In this document: piece by piece, positions 51,701-63,817 of the stretch | How the letters are laid out: every line of letters begins with the position of its first letter | Numbering within the stretch: the first letter of the stretch is position 1 | Source: Pseudoips prasinana | Taxonomy: Eukaryota; Arthropoda; Insecta; Lepidoptera; Nolidae | Direction of reading: 5' to 3' | Length of the DNA stretch: 64,000 nt | NCBI GenBank assembly: GCA_951640165.1 | Contig: OX621264.1 | Span: 4,407,001 to 4,471,000, forward strand | Program-made: the position numbers and the translations under genes | The notes under the pieces: generated by a model | Databases searched by the model: none | Told to the model about the DNA's origin: nothing | The model's input: only the letters and a program-made list of their open reading frames with translations

Positions 51701-52374
51701 ATTAACAGACGTCCATTCCCTTCGGAATCTAATCCGACAATGACATCCAATTAAATTCTCATTACTATTCAGAATTCGAAATTCAAAATTTACTAACCGT
51801 TCCGTTGATCGAGGAGTAGAGATAAACCAGTATAAGATGGTCCACCATTAATTCGGAACTAAATAGTTAAGTCAGTATTATTTTAAAATTAGAATGCCAC
51901 CGATTCTATGTAAATACCAACTTAACTAATTTGAATATCATTGCGTTTCTTTCTGATGGAATCTTTAGTTGTGTCATTTGAGTTTTGGCGCGAAATGCTG
52001 AGTAAATATAAGAGATACTTTAAAACGCGCCGACTAATTATGCAACCGGTATATTAGTGGGCACTGTTAGAAGTTTGACATTTCTTTGAGTCCTGTTCTT
52101 TTCTTACGTGCTATAATAGAGGGAGAAGTAATAAATAAAAAAAATAAAAAAAAGCCTTTTATTCCATGCACATATTTAAAAAGTAATGTCCTTTAAATTA
52201 GTTAGGTGGTAGGTGTAAAAGAGAGAATCACCAGTTATATTTTTTTTATTAGCGATCCGTTCCAGCGGTACACGCGCATCTTTCGATTTTGCCTTTGTTT
52301 TGAGTGACTAATTTGAAGACAAAACGGTTATTGTGATAGTTAGACATAGCATCATAATCGCACACAAAAGAAAA
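51701..52374. other. No gene recognised
   Basis: AT-rich. At 52140-52160 an A-rich run borders sequence resembling a reversed LINE tail. Confidence 0.3.
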
Positions 52375-52445
52375 GGGCCTCCTGCAAGGATTTCCACAAT
52401 GGCCGATCTTACGCTTCATCCAACGGCTTACCATGCACTTATAAA
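52375..52445 (-). mobile_element. RTE-type LINE scrap
   Basis: GGGCCTCCTGCAAGGATTTC and CCACAATGGCCGATCTTACG correspond to the diverged end of an RTE-type LINE. Confidence 0.45.
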
Positions 52446-52567
52446 CAATGGAGTATTTTGTGGGTAGTATTTTCTTTTTTTTATGATGCCAGATATTTCT
52501 CGTAATATAATTCGTGGAGTACAAATAGATGTTACATAATTATCCAGAACTGTGATTCAACTTACAC

Positions 52568-52760
52568 TGGCAATGCACCGAAATCGTTCACTAATGATCG
52601 TGAGAAAACATCGGGAATGCCGCTCGGTATAACATTCGAAATATTTGAAATTCGAATTTGTGTTCCAAGTTCGAATGACGTTGAAATTCGAATACGTTGC
52701 GTTTTATTTATTGGGCTGTTTATGTGTGAGGCGCTACTGATGCGTTTTGATAATGCCAAG
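52568..52760 (-). other. Possible exon (5' UTR or coding), minus strand
   Basis: On the minus strand about 65 codons are open and end in GGTGCATTGCCAGT before GTAAGT (52567-52562), a good splice donor. The frame has no ATG; it includes ISNISNVIPSGIPDVFSRS. TTCGAA occurs several times. Neither function nor partner exons found. Confidence 0.25.
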
Positions 52761-53221
52761 ATTCTTGGGTTTATTTAAATGTTTAGGAGATAACTTAATC
52801 GCTGGTAATAAAAATTATAATGATTTAACATATTTTTACTATATAACAAACTTTGTTTTTAATGCTAATAATCCTTCTTTTTAGTCGTTTAGTGTCCTAC
52901 GCGGACGTGCAATTATTATTATTTACCTAATGCATTTTTTATGGCAATCTAAACCCAATCTGTTCATAGACAAATAATCCATACCTAAAAGGTACATGAA
53001 CTATTGGCCTTGCTAAAAAAATGTAAATGTCAATTATAACAAACCATAGTTTAGGATTCGTATCTATGATTTATTAGTTTAATTTCCGTACAGTTCAATA
53101 GAATTAATATTATGAATGTAGCACAGTAAATCCGGTTATTAAACAATTAAATCAATTATTTATACTGATTTATGTTTTAATTGTAAACAGTGTTTATAAA
53201 GTCTATTGACACCACGTGTTG
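52761..53221. other. No gene recognised
   Basis: AT-rich sequence without repeats that I can name. Confidence 0.3.
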
Positions 53222-53430
53222 TGGTGTACCTACTGGTTAAGGTGGTAAACTCGCGACTAGCACGGTGGTATCTTGTTTGGGTTGGACTCCCGACTGCAAA
53301 GGACAAATATTTGTGTGACCCATAAATTTAAAATACGAAATTGGGTGTGCTTTGTGTCCGATTGTTTACCCCCCCCCCGTTATACAGGGATTTTATTAGT
53401 GTTCAGCCATTGCCTTGAAAAAAAAAAGAA
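53222..53430 (+). mobile_element. tRNA-headed SINE (family T2), diverged copy
   Basis: TGGTTAAGGTGGTAAACTCG, then the decayed B box GGTTGGACTCCC, AATATTTGTGTGACCCATAA, a C-run and an A-rich tail (53417-53427). Confidence 0.6.
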
Positions 53431-54439
53431 TAAAGTGTTACCAGCCTAAAAAATCTTTTTTTTTTTCGAAGGCGGTACTTTTGAATAGTTTTTAAGTATT
53501 GGAAAATAAGGTGAGTATCGATTTGTTTCACTTAATGTACATTCCGTTAACTAACAGTTAATCGCGTGGTTTATTATGTATAGCCGTTCAATTATTGAGT
53601 ACTGCTCATCGTAAATTGAATTAGAAATTGATTAAAAATAAACTGTGAGATTAAATATATGATGGTAGCGATGAAATTAATGGTTAGGCTTATTTTACAA
53701 AAGAAAAATGAGTTCGTATACCAGATATTACGAATCTTCTGTTTTTAAATCCAGTTAGTAACCAAGCGGATTAACTGAATGGCATAGGTTGAAACTATGC
53801 AAAACACAAATTTTTTACTTGAATTGGCAACACTAATAAACAATAGAAAGCTAACGCGATGTCCAGAATTCACTTTAATTTGAAGCAGATTTTGTAAGGT
53901 ATTACTTTTGATAAAGTTGAAAGTGTGCTGATCTGACAGCTGTCATTCAAATGAATCCATTTTGAATGTGATGCAATTTAGAGAGGGCGCAATGATTGTA
54001 GCTGTCCTTGTCTAAATCCTTTAGAGCTGTATCATATTTTTATGTTGTGTGGTTTGTATCTATGTTTCTGTAATTAAATTTTATGTTATTACTTTGTAGA
54101 TACAGCACTAGAAAGCGTAGTAAATGTTCATGTCGGTGCTTTCATTTTGACTGAATAAATATTTATTATTTGTTACATCTTCTGTATTAGGTATATCTTC
54201 CTTTACAATTAAGGAAACTTTTACTGTTTAAAAACCATTAAATAAGACTTTTTTTCACTTGATTGGTTCAAACTATGTAAGTAGTCCATTCGGAAAGCAT
54301 TCCCTTTCGAAAAAAAAATAATAAAATCTTTCATAAACAACTGAGGGTAACGTAAGATTGAAAAAAAGAGAGAAAACTATTAGATGCATTTATGAATGAA
54401 CCAAAAAGGCGTTTATAGCCAATGGCTTTCAGATTAAGA
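53431..54439. other. No gene recognised
   Basis: About 1 kb of AT-rich sequence. AATAAATATTTATTATTTGT at 54155 could be a LINE end. No frame supports a gene. Confidence 0.3.
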
Positions 54440-54625
54440 GGAGGTTAAACAACTAGGTACGCGGTCAGTTTATAAATGGGTAACCGCGAAAGTGTTCTAA
54501 TTTTGTAGCGTTTCCTGTTGTGCTTATTAGACAACGTCTTTAAGCCATGTTAGAGGCCTACACATGGCCAACTGGGCAGTTTTAACAACTCTGACACTAG
54601 GGTAGGTAATCACTGGCCATTAAAA
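54440..54625 (+). mobile_element. 5S-like SINE, copy d (diverged)
   Basis: GAGGAGGTTAAACAACTAGG, TACGCGGTCAGTTTATAAAT and GGGTAACCGC keep the order A box, intermediate element, C box with several changes. It ends GGTAGGTAATCACTGGCC. Confidence 0.6.
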
Positions 54626-56449
54626 ATAAAACCATCATCCCCGCCTTTTTTAAACAAACGCCAATAAAACACATGACTTTTAACAGCACTTTGGTTTTAT
54701 TATTTATTTGGTTGGCACGGGCCATACCTAAAATGGCGCCAAATATTTTCATAGCTCAACCATAAACATGGCAATGAATGAAATACACGTGTTAAATAGA
54801 CAGTCAACATAGAACAATCAATTCTATTACGTTGGTAGTAAATAACGCGGAATATCGATAAGTCTAGTCCGTCTAGTACTACAAACATAACAGTACAATA
54901 GGTCGAAAGGTCGTGAGATGCACAACTGGAAGAGTTGTACTACGGATCTTGTTTTATTTGCGAAGCATCATCGAGATAAGGTTGGCTACACTAAGTAACT
55001 TTAGTTAGGTAATAAAATACAGTGCTGCCAATATGTATTAAGAGTGCTCGTTTACTGGTTTTATTACATACACTAGTGTTTTGGCTAGTGAAAGGCGGGA
55101 AAATAACCAATATGGCGAACGTTAGTTCAGAGGTCTTTATTGCATAAAACAATTTAAAAGGTTGTTAATTTACATCCAATTCAGGAAATACAAAGTGGGA
55201 GGATTTTATCTATATATGGTGTTTCATTCCACTCTGAGCCAATAATAAATTTAGTTAGTGAAATATAAATATTTAATAAGACCTTGGAATGGTGAATATT
55301 CATATGTTTAAATTCATAAATGTAACTTAAAATAGCAGTCCTTATTAGTTTATGCTAATTTTACAGCTACACACCATAAACAGAAGAAATGCGTAATAAA
55401 GTATGCAATAATATCATTCTAATATCCCGGAAGTTCCGCCATCTTGAAAACGCGGGAACAATCGTTAACAATTATTACTATGCATACTCTGTAGTCATCG
55501 ACGAACTTTTGAATGCACCACGAATACTTGAAAACGTGTCTTATTGCATGTATTTAAAGTACATATTTAGTTATCGTAATCATCGTTTAGAACGTGTACG
55601 ATAGAAGTACACTGTATTTGACTAATTTTACGAATTACATTTTAAATATAATTTGGACTCTACGTACAAGTCATTAAAGATAAATTTCAATTACAGTCAC
55701 GGCAAATAGAACACAGTAAACATACAACTATCTTAAACCAGGTGAGAAAATAAAACATGTACTTTAACTGTGTTAATATAAAGCTTATTTTCGTATCATT
55801 AAAATTTTGGGAGCGTGTAATAAAATAACATCTTTCAAATGATGTTTCCATTCCCACGGTCGAAATTTGAAAATTTGTTTTTTTTTTATGCCAAAGGGTT
55901 ATTCGTTCTGCAATTTTTTTCCCTGAGTTTTAACTTTAAAGTGCATTATTATGGGAAGTGGAAATATAATTGTTTTTTTTGTGTGTGCAAGGTGTAATAG
56001 TGATGAGAAGAGAATGAACAAAACGGGTGGGTCAGGTGTTAGGAAGTAAGGACCAGCCACCTTTCGTTTTTCCAGTTTTTGCGAATGATTTGGTGAGAGT
56101 TATTTTTTAGTTGGCAGCTTACAGATATATGAATAAAAATAAACTTTTCTATGGCGGCATTGCGGTTAAAAGCAGTCTAATCTTTATTCCATATTACGAG
56201 TTACTTTTACTTTGAACTAAATAAAATTATACAAAATTATTATTCTTCAGTAAAAAATATTACAATAACAAAGTTGTTAGAACGAAACCGATTACACGTT
56301 TTTCTTCTTAATTCGATTTAAATTCGGATCACGATTCGGTTACGGCTAATGATCTACAGCACGCTGTGATCTATAGATCTCTACGTGAGGAGGATCGAGA
56401 TGGAACGTTTCTTTTTTATTGTTTTGGGAAGAGTACAGTACTCTTTAAC
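54626..56449. other. No gene recognised
   Basis: About 1.8 kb without identified repeats. A frame at 55389-55604 (71 codons) has no features that suggest a protein. Confidence 0.3.
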
Positions 56450-56665
56450 GCTTTTTAGAAGTAGGTACAGTCAGTGTCACATACCTATGTGACTATGTAC
56501 ATTTTTATATACTGTGGACACGGGTCTCATCGCGATAAATATTTAGGTAAATCATTACCTAAATATTTATCGCGATGAGACCCGTGTCCACAGTATATAA
56601 AAATGTGTACAAATCGCGAATGTTTAAAAACAAAAACATTACGGACTGTGTACTTCTAAAAAGCC
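56450..56665. mobile_element. Foldback element with inner near-perfect palindrome
   Basis: Outer ends CTTTTTAGAAGTA and TACTTCTAAAAAG are inverted, and CAGTC/GACTG follow inside them. The inner arms 56499-56550 and 56555-56606 are exact complements of 52 bases around the loop ATCA. No coding capacity. Confidence 0.8.
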
Positions 56666-57380
56666 ACGTGGTAACAGAGGGGATATTTAATTAATCAATG
56701 GTAAGGATATAAATAGAAATAAATTATTATGTATACAGTGGACCTTTCTTTTTTTATTACTATGTTGAATGTTGGGTATTTATAAAATGTTCTTAAATAA
56801 ATATTTATATTCCTTAAATATATACCTATCTATATTTAAGATAAACTTTCCATGCGAAAATCTTAATAATATTTTTTTTCTTATTAATTTTTGATATATT
56901 TTTATATTTTATGTAATATTGTTTCTTTTTTAATATCGATATATATATAATTTATCTAGTGGACATGAAGACACCTCTTTATTGGTTCGGTTCGATCGAC
57001 GTCTACCCATTTCGTTGCTCACTTGTCTTATTATGACTGGACCATAGACATTAATCCGTTCCATACTAACACGCCCACGCATATTTCATTAATTATACTT
57101 TCCGATGCTTGACATAATCTTCACCTCCTCAAAAACATCTATTAGCTACCTCAAGCTACGCATCTCACAAACTCAAAACATTATCGCTGTTTCGCAAGAT
57201 CACCCATCGCGTTCTAAACCTCTCGCTCGCACACTCTCACGGACCGTGAGAACCTCACCTTTGGATCGATGTCTTTTAGTATCGATGAATTGATATTGTA
57301 TCAGTGAAAGGCTTACTTTAGGACCTTAGAAATAGGGCATAAAATTAAACAAAATATTACCAATTTAAAAAAAAAAAAAA
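56666..57380. other. No gene recognised
   Basis: AT-rich, then CT-rich from 57000 to 57260. A short A-run is at 57367-57379. Confidence 0.3.
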
Positions 57381-57430
57381 TTTGGTTTTTCGAATTCAAA
57401 TTAAGAACAGTATCTACAATTTGAATATAG

Positions 57431-57601
57431 GTCTTAGTGGCCAGTCTGATTATAAATATGCCATTGGAGTGGGACGCAAACTCAGATGCATTCACTATTA
57501 CCTCCAAAATTCCTCCAAAACCACGCAGGGGCAAGCTTACACGGTGCGAGAGGCCAGACGCGGGGCTTGCAACTTTACGTGTACAGAGGAGGGAGCAATA
57601 A
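57431..57601. other. Segment that looks coding in more than one frame
   Basis: Plus strand: VASLIINMPLEWDANSD and KIPPKPRRGKLTRCERPD up to a stop at 57601, preceded by TATAG at 57426-57430, a possible acceptor. Minus strand: LLCTRKVASPASGLSHRVS and NASEFASHSNGIFIIRLATK. GC content is higher than around. It could be a LINE ORF scrap or an exon; I cannot decide. Confidence 0.25.
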
Positions 57602-58864
57602 CACAATTTGTTTTTCTAAATTCACAAGTGATAATTAGTAACTGCGTAACTTATGATTCTTATTCAAACTAGCTAGAATGAAAATTAAAGAAATGTTTGT
57701 TGTTGTAGTAGGTTCTAAATAGTAAGTCTCATACAAAAACATACTAAACCTTCACAAAGATTATATTCACAGAGACAAAAATACTATATTAATTCCCAGT
57801 TTTTATAACGACGTCCTTAAAACGGAACGCCTATTTTTTTGTTGGCAACATAGCTTAACAAAATAGTACACCGTTGCCTCGTAATCATAATCCAGTTTTA
57901 AAAAAAGTATAACCATAGACTCGGGCATAATGATCAAGCATAACGGTACTCGTCGAATAAAAATAGGATGACTCTCTGTCTTCCCACGCATAAAAAAAAA
58001 AAACCAAAAAGAAAATAGTTCACTGTCACAGAGTTATAAAATACAGGAGATTAAAATAAACACTACTTGTTACGTTGGCAATGTTGGCACGATTGACATG
58101 AAACCTTAAATTTAATAATTAATTGAATACATGTACCTATATAATATCGATACGCCCACTTCTAAATATATAGTAATAAAATATATCATTGTCTTTTTGG
58201 AATTTATTTTAATTATCGTGTTGTTTCGGGCTTGAATAATATACATTGGGAACGTCAGGCTTCATAAATAAACAGAGTTTACTCTTCAGTTCAGTTCGGA
58301 TACGAATTTGACACGAAAGGAATATAAATTTGAACGTAGTTTAAATCGCTTAAGTTGACAAGGGCTTTTAGTTACGACGTATCCACATGAATAAATATTA
58401 TGAAATGAAATTTCTGTTGGAATACCAAATTTTATCACCTCTTTTACTAATTGAAGCCCTTAAATTGAATTTTCCTTTTGTTAACCTCGATCCAAAAGGC
58501 ATAAAAACTTCTTTCAAGTCTCCTTTTATGACGGTGATTGTAAAAAGCCATTTCATAGACTACACAATCTATAAAATAACACGGAGTACATAAACAAAAG
58601 GATATGTCTCATCAAAACCTGAATTGATTCTCACAGCCCCTGTACACTGGCATATAATTACAAATCCATTGAAAGCAAAATTAAAAGTAAAAAAAAAAAT
58701 GGCGCGCGTAAAAATAGATGGCGCTTAAAAATAAAATGGAAGGCGTGTGGGAAACGGGATGGGACACCGTTATAATTGCGATCGCGTCCTGCCTGTGCTA
58801 GGGATCCGTGGAACCTAATTAAAAGCTAGACTTTGTTGTGGGGCCTAGTTTGAAAATAAAGTAG
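57602..58864. other. No gene recognised
   Basis: About 1.2 kb of AT-rich sequence. GGCGCGCGTAAAAATAGATG at 58702 recalls short GGCGCGTGCC motifs elsewhere. Nothing else. Confidence 0.3.
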
Positions 58865-59125
58865 AATATAATAATACTAATAATATCCTGGGACATTATT
58901 CACACACGGTCATTATCCAAATCTAAGTAGAGCTTGTACTATGGAAACCAGATGACTGATACATTACATATACTGCTTTTCTTCGGTAAATACATACTTA
59001 TATAGATAGTTACACCCAGACTCAGGACAAACAGACATGTTCATGCACAGAAATATCTGTCTTGGGTGGGAATCAAACCCATGACCTCCGGCGTGAAAAG
59101 CAAGCATTTGCCAACCAGGCCAATT
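58865..59125 (-). mobile_element. tRNA-headed SINE (family S), reverse copy
   Basis: AATAATATCCTGGGACATTA to the B-box complement GGTGGGAATCAAACCC near 59065 and CGTGAAAAGCAAGCATTTGC. Confidence 0.7.
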
Positions 59126-60258
59126 TTTGTAAAAATATGTTCATTTTTTGACAAAAAGAAGTTTTACCATACGTAGAAAAAGTAAAACAATAACTTATTG
59201 AGAGACAAAAACAGCCAAAAAATTACTGCAGCGCTGAAGTTTTGATAGAGGCTATTACATTTAAATAAAAAACAGAATATTAAAATAATAACGTAAAATT
59301 TATATCTCTTCTAGTTGGTATTGTGTAGTGTAATAACTATTTATGAATGTTTCGGTTAAAGTCGTGTGAATTTAAAATCCTGTGTGTAAGACTTGTGAAT
59401 AAAAACATAATTCTCTGAAACTTCAATTGTTCGTATTTTATGCAATCCTTTTGTGTACACAACGAGAATTTCATTGGAAACACTGATTTGTTTGAAGCTT
59501 AAGCCACTTTTGATATTAGGAATTGGATGACGCTAATTTCTGTTAAAAAAGCTTTTTTTTTTTTAATTATTCTTTTGCTTCGATTTTTGTAATCAATCAA
59601 TCAATGCTTGCTTTATAGCATTGAACAAATAATTGTGTCATATGCTAGACCTTGCCGAGCACTATCTAAAAATATGAACGAAATTCTTTTGAGTAGGTAT
59701 ACTAAATATTTTTTTTCTAATTTATGTGAGTTCCGAATTTAAAATAAATAGTGTTTACAATCTGTGTGCATTGCATTTTTCAGAATTGGAACTCTCATTA
59801 TTTAAATTTAAATTCAGAATAATCAATGCTACCAACTTAGAGAACCCTCTTAAGATTACCGCGATTCAATATTGACATGTAGGAAAATAAAACCTTTTAA
59901 ACACTAGCTACAATTATTAATAAAAAAAAATGTCTACTGGCCTCCGTGAGAACTGTAACGGTCATTGTAAAATGTACCTTAATTAATGTTTATAAGATGT
60001 AATTTTCTTTGAATGGATCTTCATTAAGTAACTGGTCGTCTGAATGGAATTGTTTGATAACTTGTTTGTGTACGCTTCTCGGTAACGGAGTTGACTTTTT
60101 TGATGATTCACACGCGTATCGATATGTTGATAAATAATAATATTGAATAGTGATGTTTTAGTTTTACAAATATGGTTCAAGATCGTTGTTATCTGTTTCT
60201 AGTATAAATTTGTTATAAATTGGCTTGATAATATGTATGTATGTGTGTAATGATAATT
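59126..60258. other. No gene recognised
   Basis: AT-rich. CAATCAATCAATGCTTGCTT near 59593 may be a LINE tail. No supported frame. Confidence 0.3.
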
Positions 60259-60438
60259 GAATGGCTTAACGAGTGTTATCTAATGATTACAACCGGGACC
60301 GAGACCGATTAACGCGCCCTCCGCAGCACGGAGACGCTCAGAAATCAAACCACTTTGGTGGTCACCCGTCTATGGACTGACCGCGAGCCTAGTTGCTTAA
60401 CTTCGCCGATCACTGAGGGCATCTAGCTATGAGCGCCT
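60259..60438 (-). mobile_element. 5S-like SINE, copy e (best preserved)
   Basis: The complement reads GATCGGCGAAGTTAAGCAAC, TAGGCTCGCGGTCAGTCC, ATAGACGGGTGACC. These lie in the positions of the 5S rRNA A box, intermediate element and C box. The body follows with GAGCGTCTCCGTGCTGCGGA. Confidence 0.75.
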
Positions 60439-60754
60439 ATTATCGTTAAGAAAGTATTTAATGATGTTCTTAATCTAACGATATAAGTATAATGATACTT
60501 AAGTTCATAATCTGTTGATTTACCGTGGGAACCACAGTGCGTGCTTCGTACACCATTAGTGGTTAGTATAAGTGTATATAGAAGGTAAACTACGAGATGA
60601 GCGTGGTACCAAACGACGCAACCCATGCCATGACTGGGGTAATAAGTAACAAAGTGGGTTTTTGTACAGAAATATATAATATTGAATACTAGTTATTGTT
60701 TTACTAGTTATTGTTAATACTAGTTTATGGTGCTTTTCTATGCTTTATCGTACT

Positions 60755-61057
60755 GATATTATAAATGCGTATTTCACGTAAAAACTACTGAATGGATTTT
60801 AATGAAACGTGTCAATAATATAGCTTATACATCAGAATAACGCATAGGCTACAATTTATAGATATAGTATAAAATGTCCAAAATTCGATAATAAGTGTCA
60901 AGTAAGTAGGAAAAATCTACCATCTGCGAGCTATTCCGCTAGAAGATGTGTATCCTATCATATTATCAATGCGAAAGTTTGTGAGTATAGATGTATGTTT
61001 GTTACTCTTTTACGCCAAAACTACTTTAACTACGTGAAACCGCGGGGCATAGCTAGT
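60755..61057 (+). mobile_element. Helitron-type element, H1-related
   Basis: Interior ACTACTGAATGGATTTTAAT; 3' end TACGTGAAACCGCGGGGCAT then AGCTAG. The 5' border is uncertain. Confidence 0.5.
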
Positions 61058-61535
61058 ATGTGTATAAAATACTGACACTACTGGCGCTGGCTTCGAATGA
61101 TTACATATATAGGAAGATAAATTTGTACTATACGCCAGATAATCGTTTTTTATACGATAAGAAATATAAAATACTCTATGAAAAATACAGCCTATGTTAC
61201 TCGCTGATAATGTAACTTTCTGTATGTAAAATAAATGTTAAATTCAGCTAAACAGTTTTGTGTTTCTCCATTTAACTTCTTTATATGACCGATCACAGAA
61301 AAAAGTATATTTAAAAAGGTATATTATACAGTATGAGCTAAAATATATCCAAAAAATTCTAGAAATATCTGGGCCAAATAAAGGTATTTTTTAATTTGGA
61401 ATTGAATTATTACCTGGTCAATTTTTACGTACTTGGTCAAACATTGTTATTCAAACTAAACTTTAATCATCATCATAAATCAGCAGTAAATAACGTTGTA
61501 TGAACACCGCATACCCCGGCTATATGAAGATTGCT
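61058..61535. other. No gene recognised
   Basis: AT-rich, nothing named. Confidence 0.3.
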
Positions 61536-61571
61536 CGGGGTGCTCGGGGTACATGGATTCCGAGCACCCCG
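61536..61571. repeat. GC-rich hairpin
   Basis: CGGGGTGCTCGG pairs with CCGAGCACCCCG (12 bp) around a 12-base loop. It stands out in AT-rich surroundings. Confidence 0.75.
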
Positions 61572-62531
61572 CACCTTTCTTAACGAACTTCGACACGCGG
61601 AGATTCACATCTGTGTATAATTAACCTATGCTAATAGTTATTAGTACTACCCGATTTTGGAGTGATTTATTACATAAATTATGACGTGTAATATTTTGTA
61701 ATCATTAAGTTCAAGCGTAATTGTATATATATGATATACCATGAGCTTTTACCAGACGATATAAAAGGAGGTTATGAAGTAGACTGTTTTATTTTGTATG
61801 TTTACGTATGTTACGCGATTTCTCCGTTATTCAGGAACCGATTCTCATATGCTCGTACTTTTAATCTATATGTAGTAAACTCGAGACCAAGGTCTCATTT
61901 AAATCCGTTCACCCCCTTTATGGTCAACAAGGCCATTTTTTTATTATCAGGGTCTTCCTTTTAAAAGTTACGATACCATAGATTTTCTTTTTTTTTTTAT
62001 CAACTTTTCACAACAACCACAAAAACCTACTTTCTCAGTGTATCAAGTTGCAACGGAACGTTAGTAACAGGATGACCACCGGATGGCTGCAGAGGAAACC
62101 AAACGAGATAGAAACCGCAAGGCAAAGGAAACTTATTTGTCTGCCTCATTTACCATGTTCAAGTGTACACTGGCCTTTGAATTGTAGGATGGGGTGAAGT
62201 GTAACAAGCTTAATGATTTTGAATTAACTTTTTAATGTCTATGGTTTAGAGCTTAGGAAACAATTTAACAGCCAGGCTGTTTAATTATTTCCTTAGCTCA
62301 GAACCATCGACAATTGTTTTTTTCTGTTTAGAAACTATTTAACGTCCGATATCGTGTTTGTAACTTAATAAATTTATTGCGATTGTTTTTTTTATTAATT
62401 ATATTTGGTTTCATCATTGATCTGATCTCTTATTACTTACCAAATGATTAATAGTTTATTTCTTAAATAACTGCACATAAATAGTCCGTAATAGAACAAG
62501 CTACGTGGTCCATATAAGCGACAATTGTATA
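61572..62531. other. No gene recognised
   Basis: AT-rich. The frame at 61731-61964 is short and unsupported. Confidence 0.3.
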
Positions 62532-62573
62532 GGAAATTTGACGAATTGGGGTAGCTGGATATGCTGGCGTCTT
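62532..62573. mobile_element. MITE3, right end only
   Basis: GGAAATTTGACGAATTGGGG to GCTGGCGTCTTTA. It ends exactly where MITE1 begins. Confidence 0.6.
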
Positions 62574-62694
62574 TACACACGGCTACATATCAAGCTTTTT
62601 CCTGTATAAGCTGATCCCGCGTTGTATAGGATTTCCATACAATGAGAGGTCAGCTTATATTGTAAACGTATAGCTTGATATGTAGCCGTATGTA
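62574..62694. mobile_element. MITE1, intact copy
   Basis: TACACACGGCTACATATCAA at the left and the complement at 62675-62694. Length 121. It serves as the reference for the split copy at 15703-16868. Confidence 0.75.
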
Positions 62695-62727
62695 CTCGAT
62701 AGTGAATATTTTAGGATGTTAATACCA

Positions 62728-62970
62728 GGGGCTCTACCGGCTAAGTCACCGAACATCGATTTCCTAAATGGCGTTCAAATAAATAAAGGTTAAAAATGAC
62801 TTAATCAATAGTTAAATCGGCTTTAACGTTGACAATCGATTCCGGACCATTTATAACATCGCATGTGCTCATGGAAGCCAATTTAACGATTGATTAATTC
62901 ATTTTTAACCTTTATTCATTTGAACGCCATTTAAGAAATCGATGTTCGGTGACTTAGCCGGTAGAGCCCC
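62728..62970. mobile_element. MITE2, intact copy
   Basis: GGGGCTCTACCGGCTAAGTC and its complement GACTTAGCCGGTAGAGCCCC at 62951-62970 form perfect 20-base ends. The centre is in the same orientation as in copy 1. Confidence 0.85.
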
Positions 62971-63769
62971 AGGTGACAAAACTTCAAACAGGCAGTTCGA
63001 TTGAGCCTAAAACAAATAAATCCACTAAAAAGAAGTACGTTACTTAACCTACAATATATTTGTAATTGGGACATTGCTTTGATACATTTTATAAAGATGA
63101 AATTAATCTTATTATGGCCCCAAGTAATAACAAGTAAGTATTAAACTTTAATACAATGAAAATATTACATCACACTTTCATTGTGGTGGCACTTTCCCTC
63201 CAAAATTAAACGGAGCGTGTGGGCGGCCATCTTTTAAAAATAAACAATTGTCTATACCCGCGTGGGGCATAGAGCACAAATGTGACACACATGTAGAGTT
63301 CCACGGGGATTTCTTGAATGGGGGTCTTTATTATGTATAGAATATTATTTATGGCCCTATTTATGAAGTAATGTCGTCTAAAGTGTTATAATAAAAGTAA
63401 TTTAGGTAATCTTACGACACGACCTGTAAGCAGGCTACGGTACATTCACGTACGAGTCATTAATAAATATGTCGTTGCCGAATTTTTAAATTGCTCCGTT
63501 GGACTATTATTTTTAGTTTACACAAACAAATGAAGATTGTATAAGAGCGGGAAATGATAAATAATATAGATAAATTAAAAAAAACTAGAGAGAATACAAG
63601 GGTATGGGTAGAGGTTATGGAAGAAACTAGAGAGGAAGAATAGTCGCGGCCAAACCAAGGTTGGTTTCATAGATCAAATCGAAGACAAGGTGGAAGTAAT
63701 GGAGGCGGATTTACTGATAAGGTGTCTTGAATTTAATAGATAGATTATATACATCGTTTTTTTGTATAT
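62971..63769. other. No gene recognised
   Basis: AT-rich, nothing named. Confidence 0.3.
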
Positions 63770-63817
63770 GATAGCAAGGCAAACTACCAAGTAGGTCGCC
63801 TGATGGTAAGTGATCAC
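63770..63817 (-). repeat. Repeat W scrap
   Basis: AAGTAGGTCGCCTGATGGTA and AGTGATCACTG match the end of repeat W in reverse orientation. The last 180 bases of the window hold nothing recognised. Confidence 0.5.

Noticed and set aside
60340..60438. 5S rRNA gene
   Set aside because: Only the internal promoter part resembles 5S rRNA; the 5' and 3' ends of the gene are missing and the sequence continues as a dispersed repeat.
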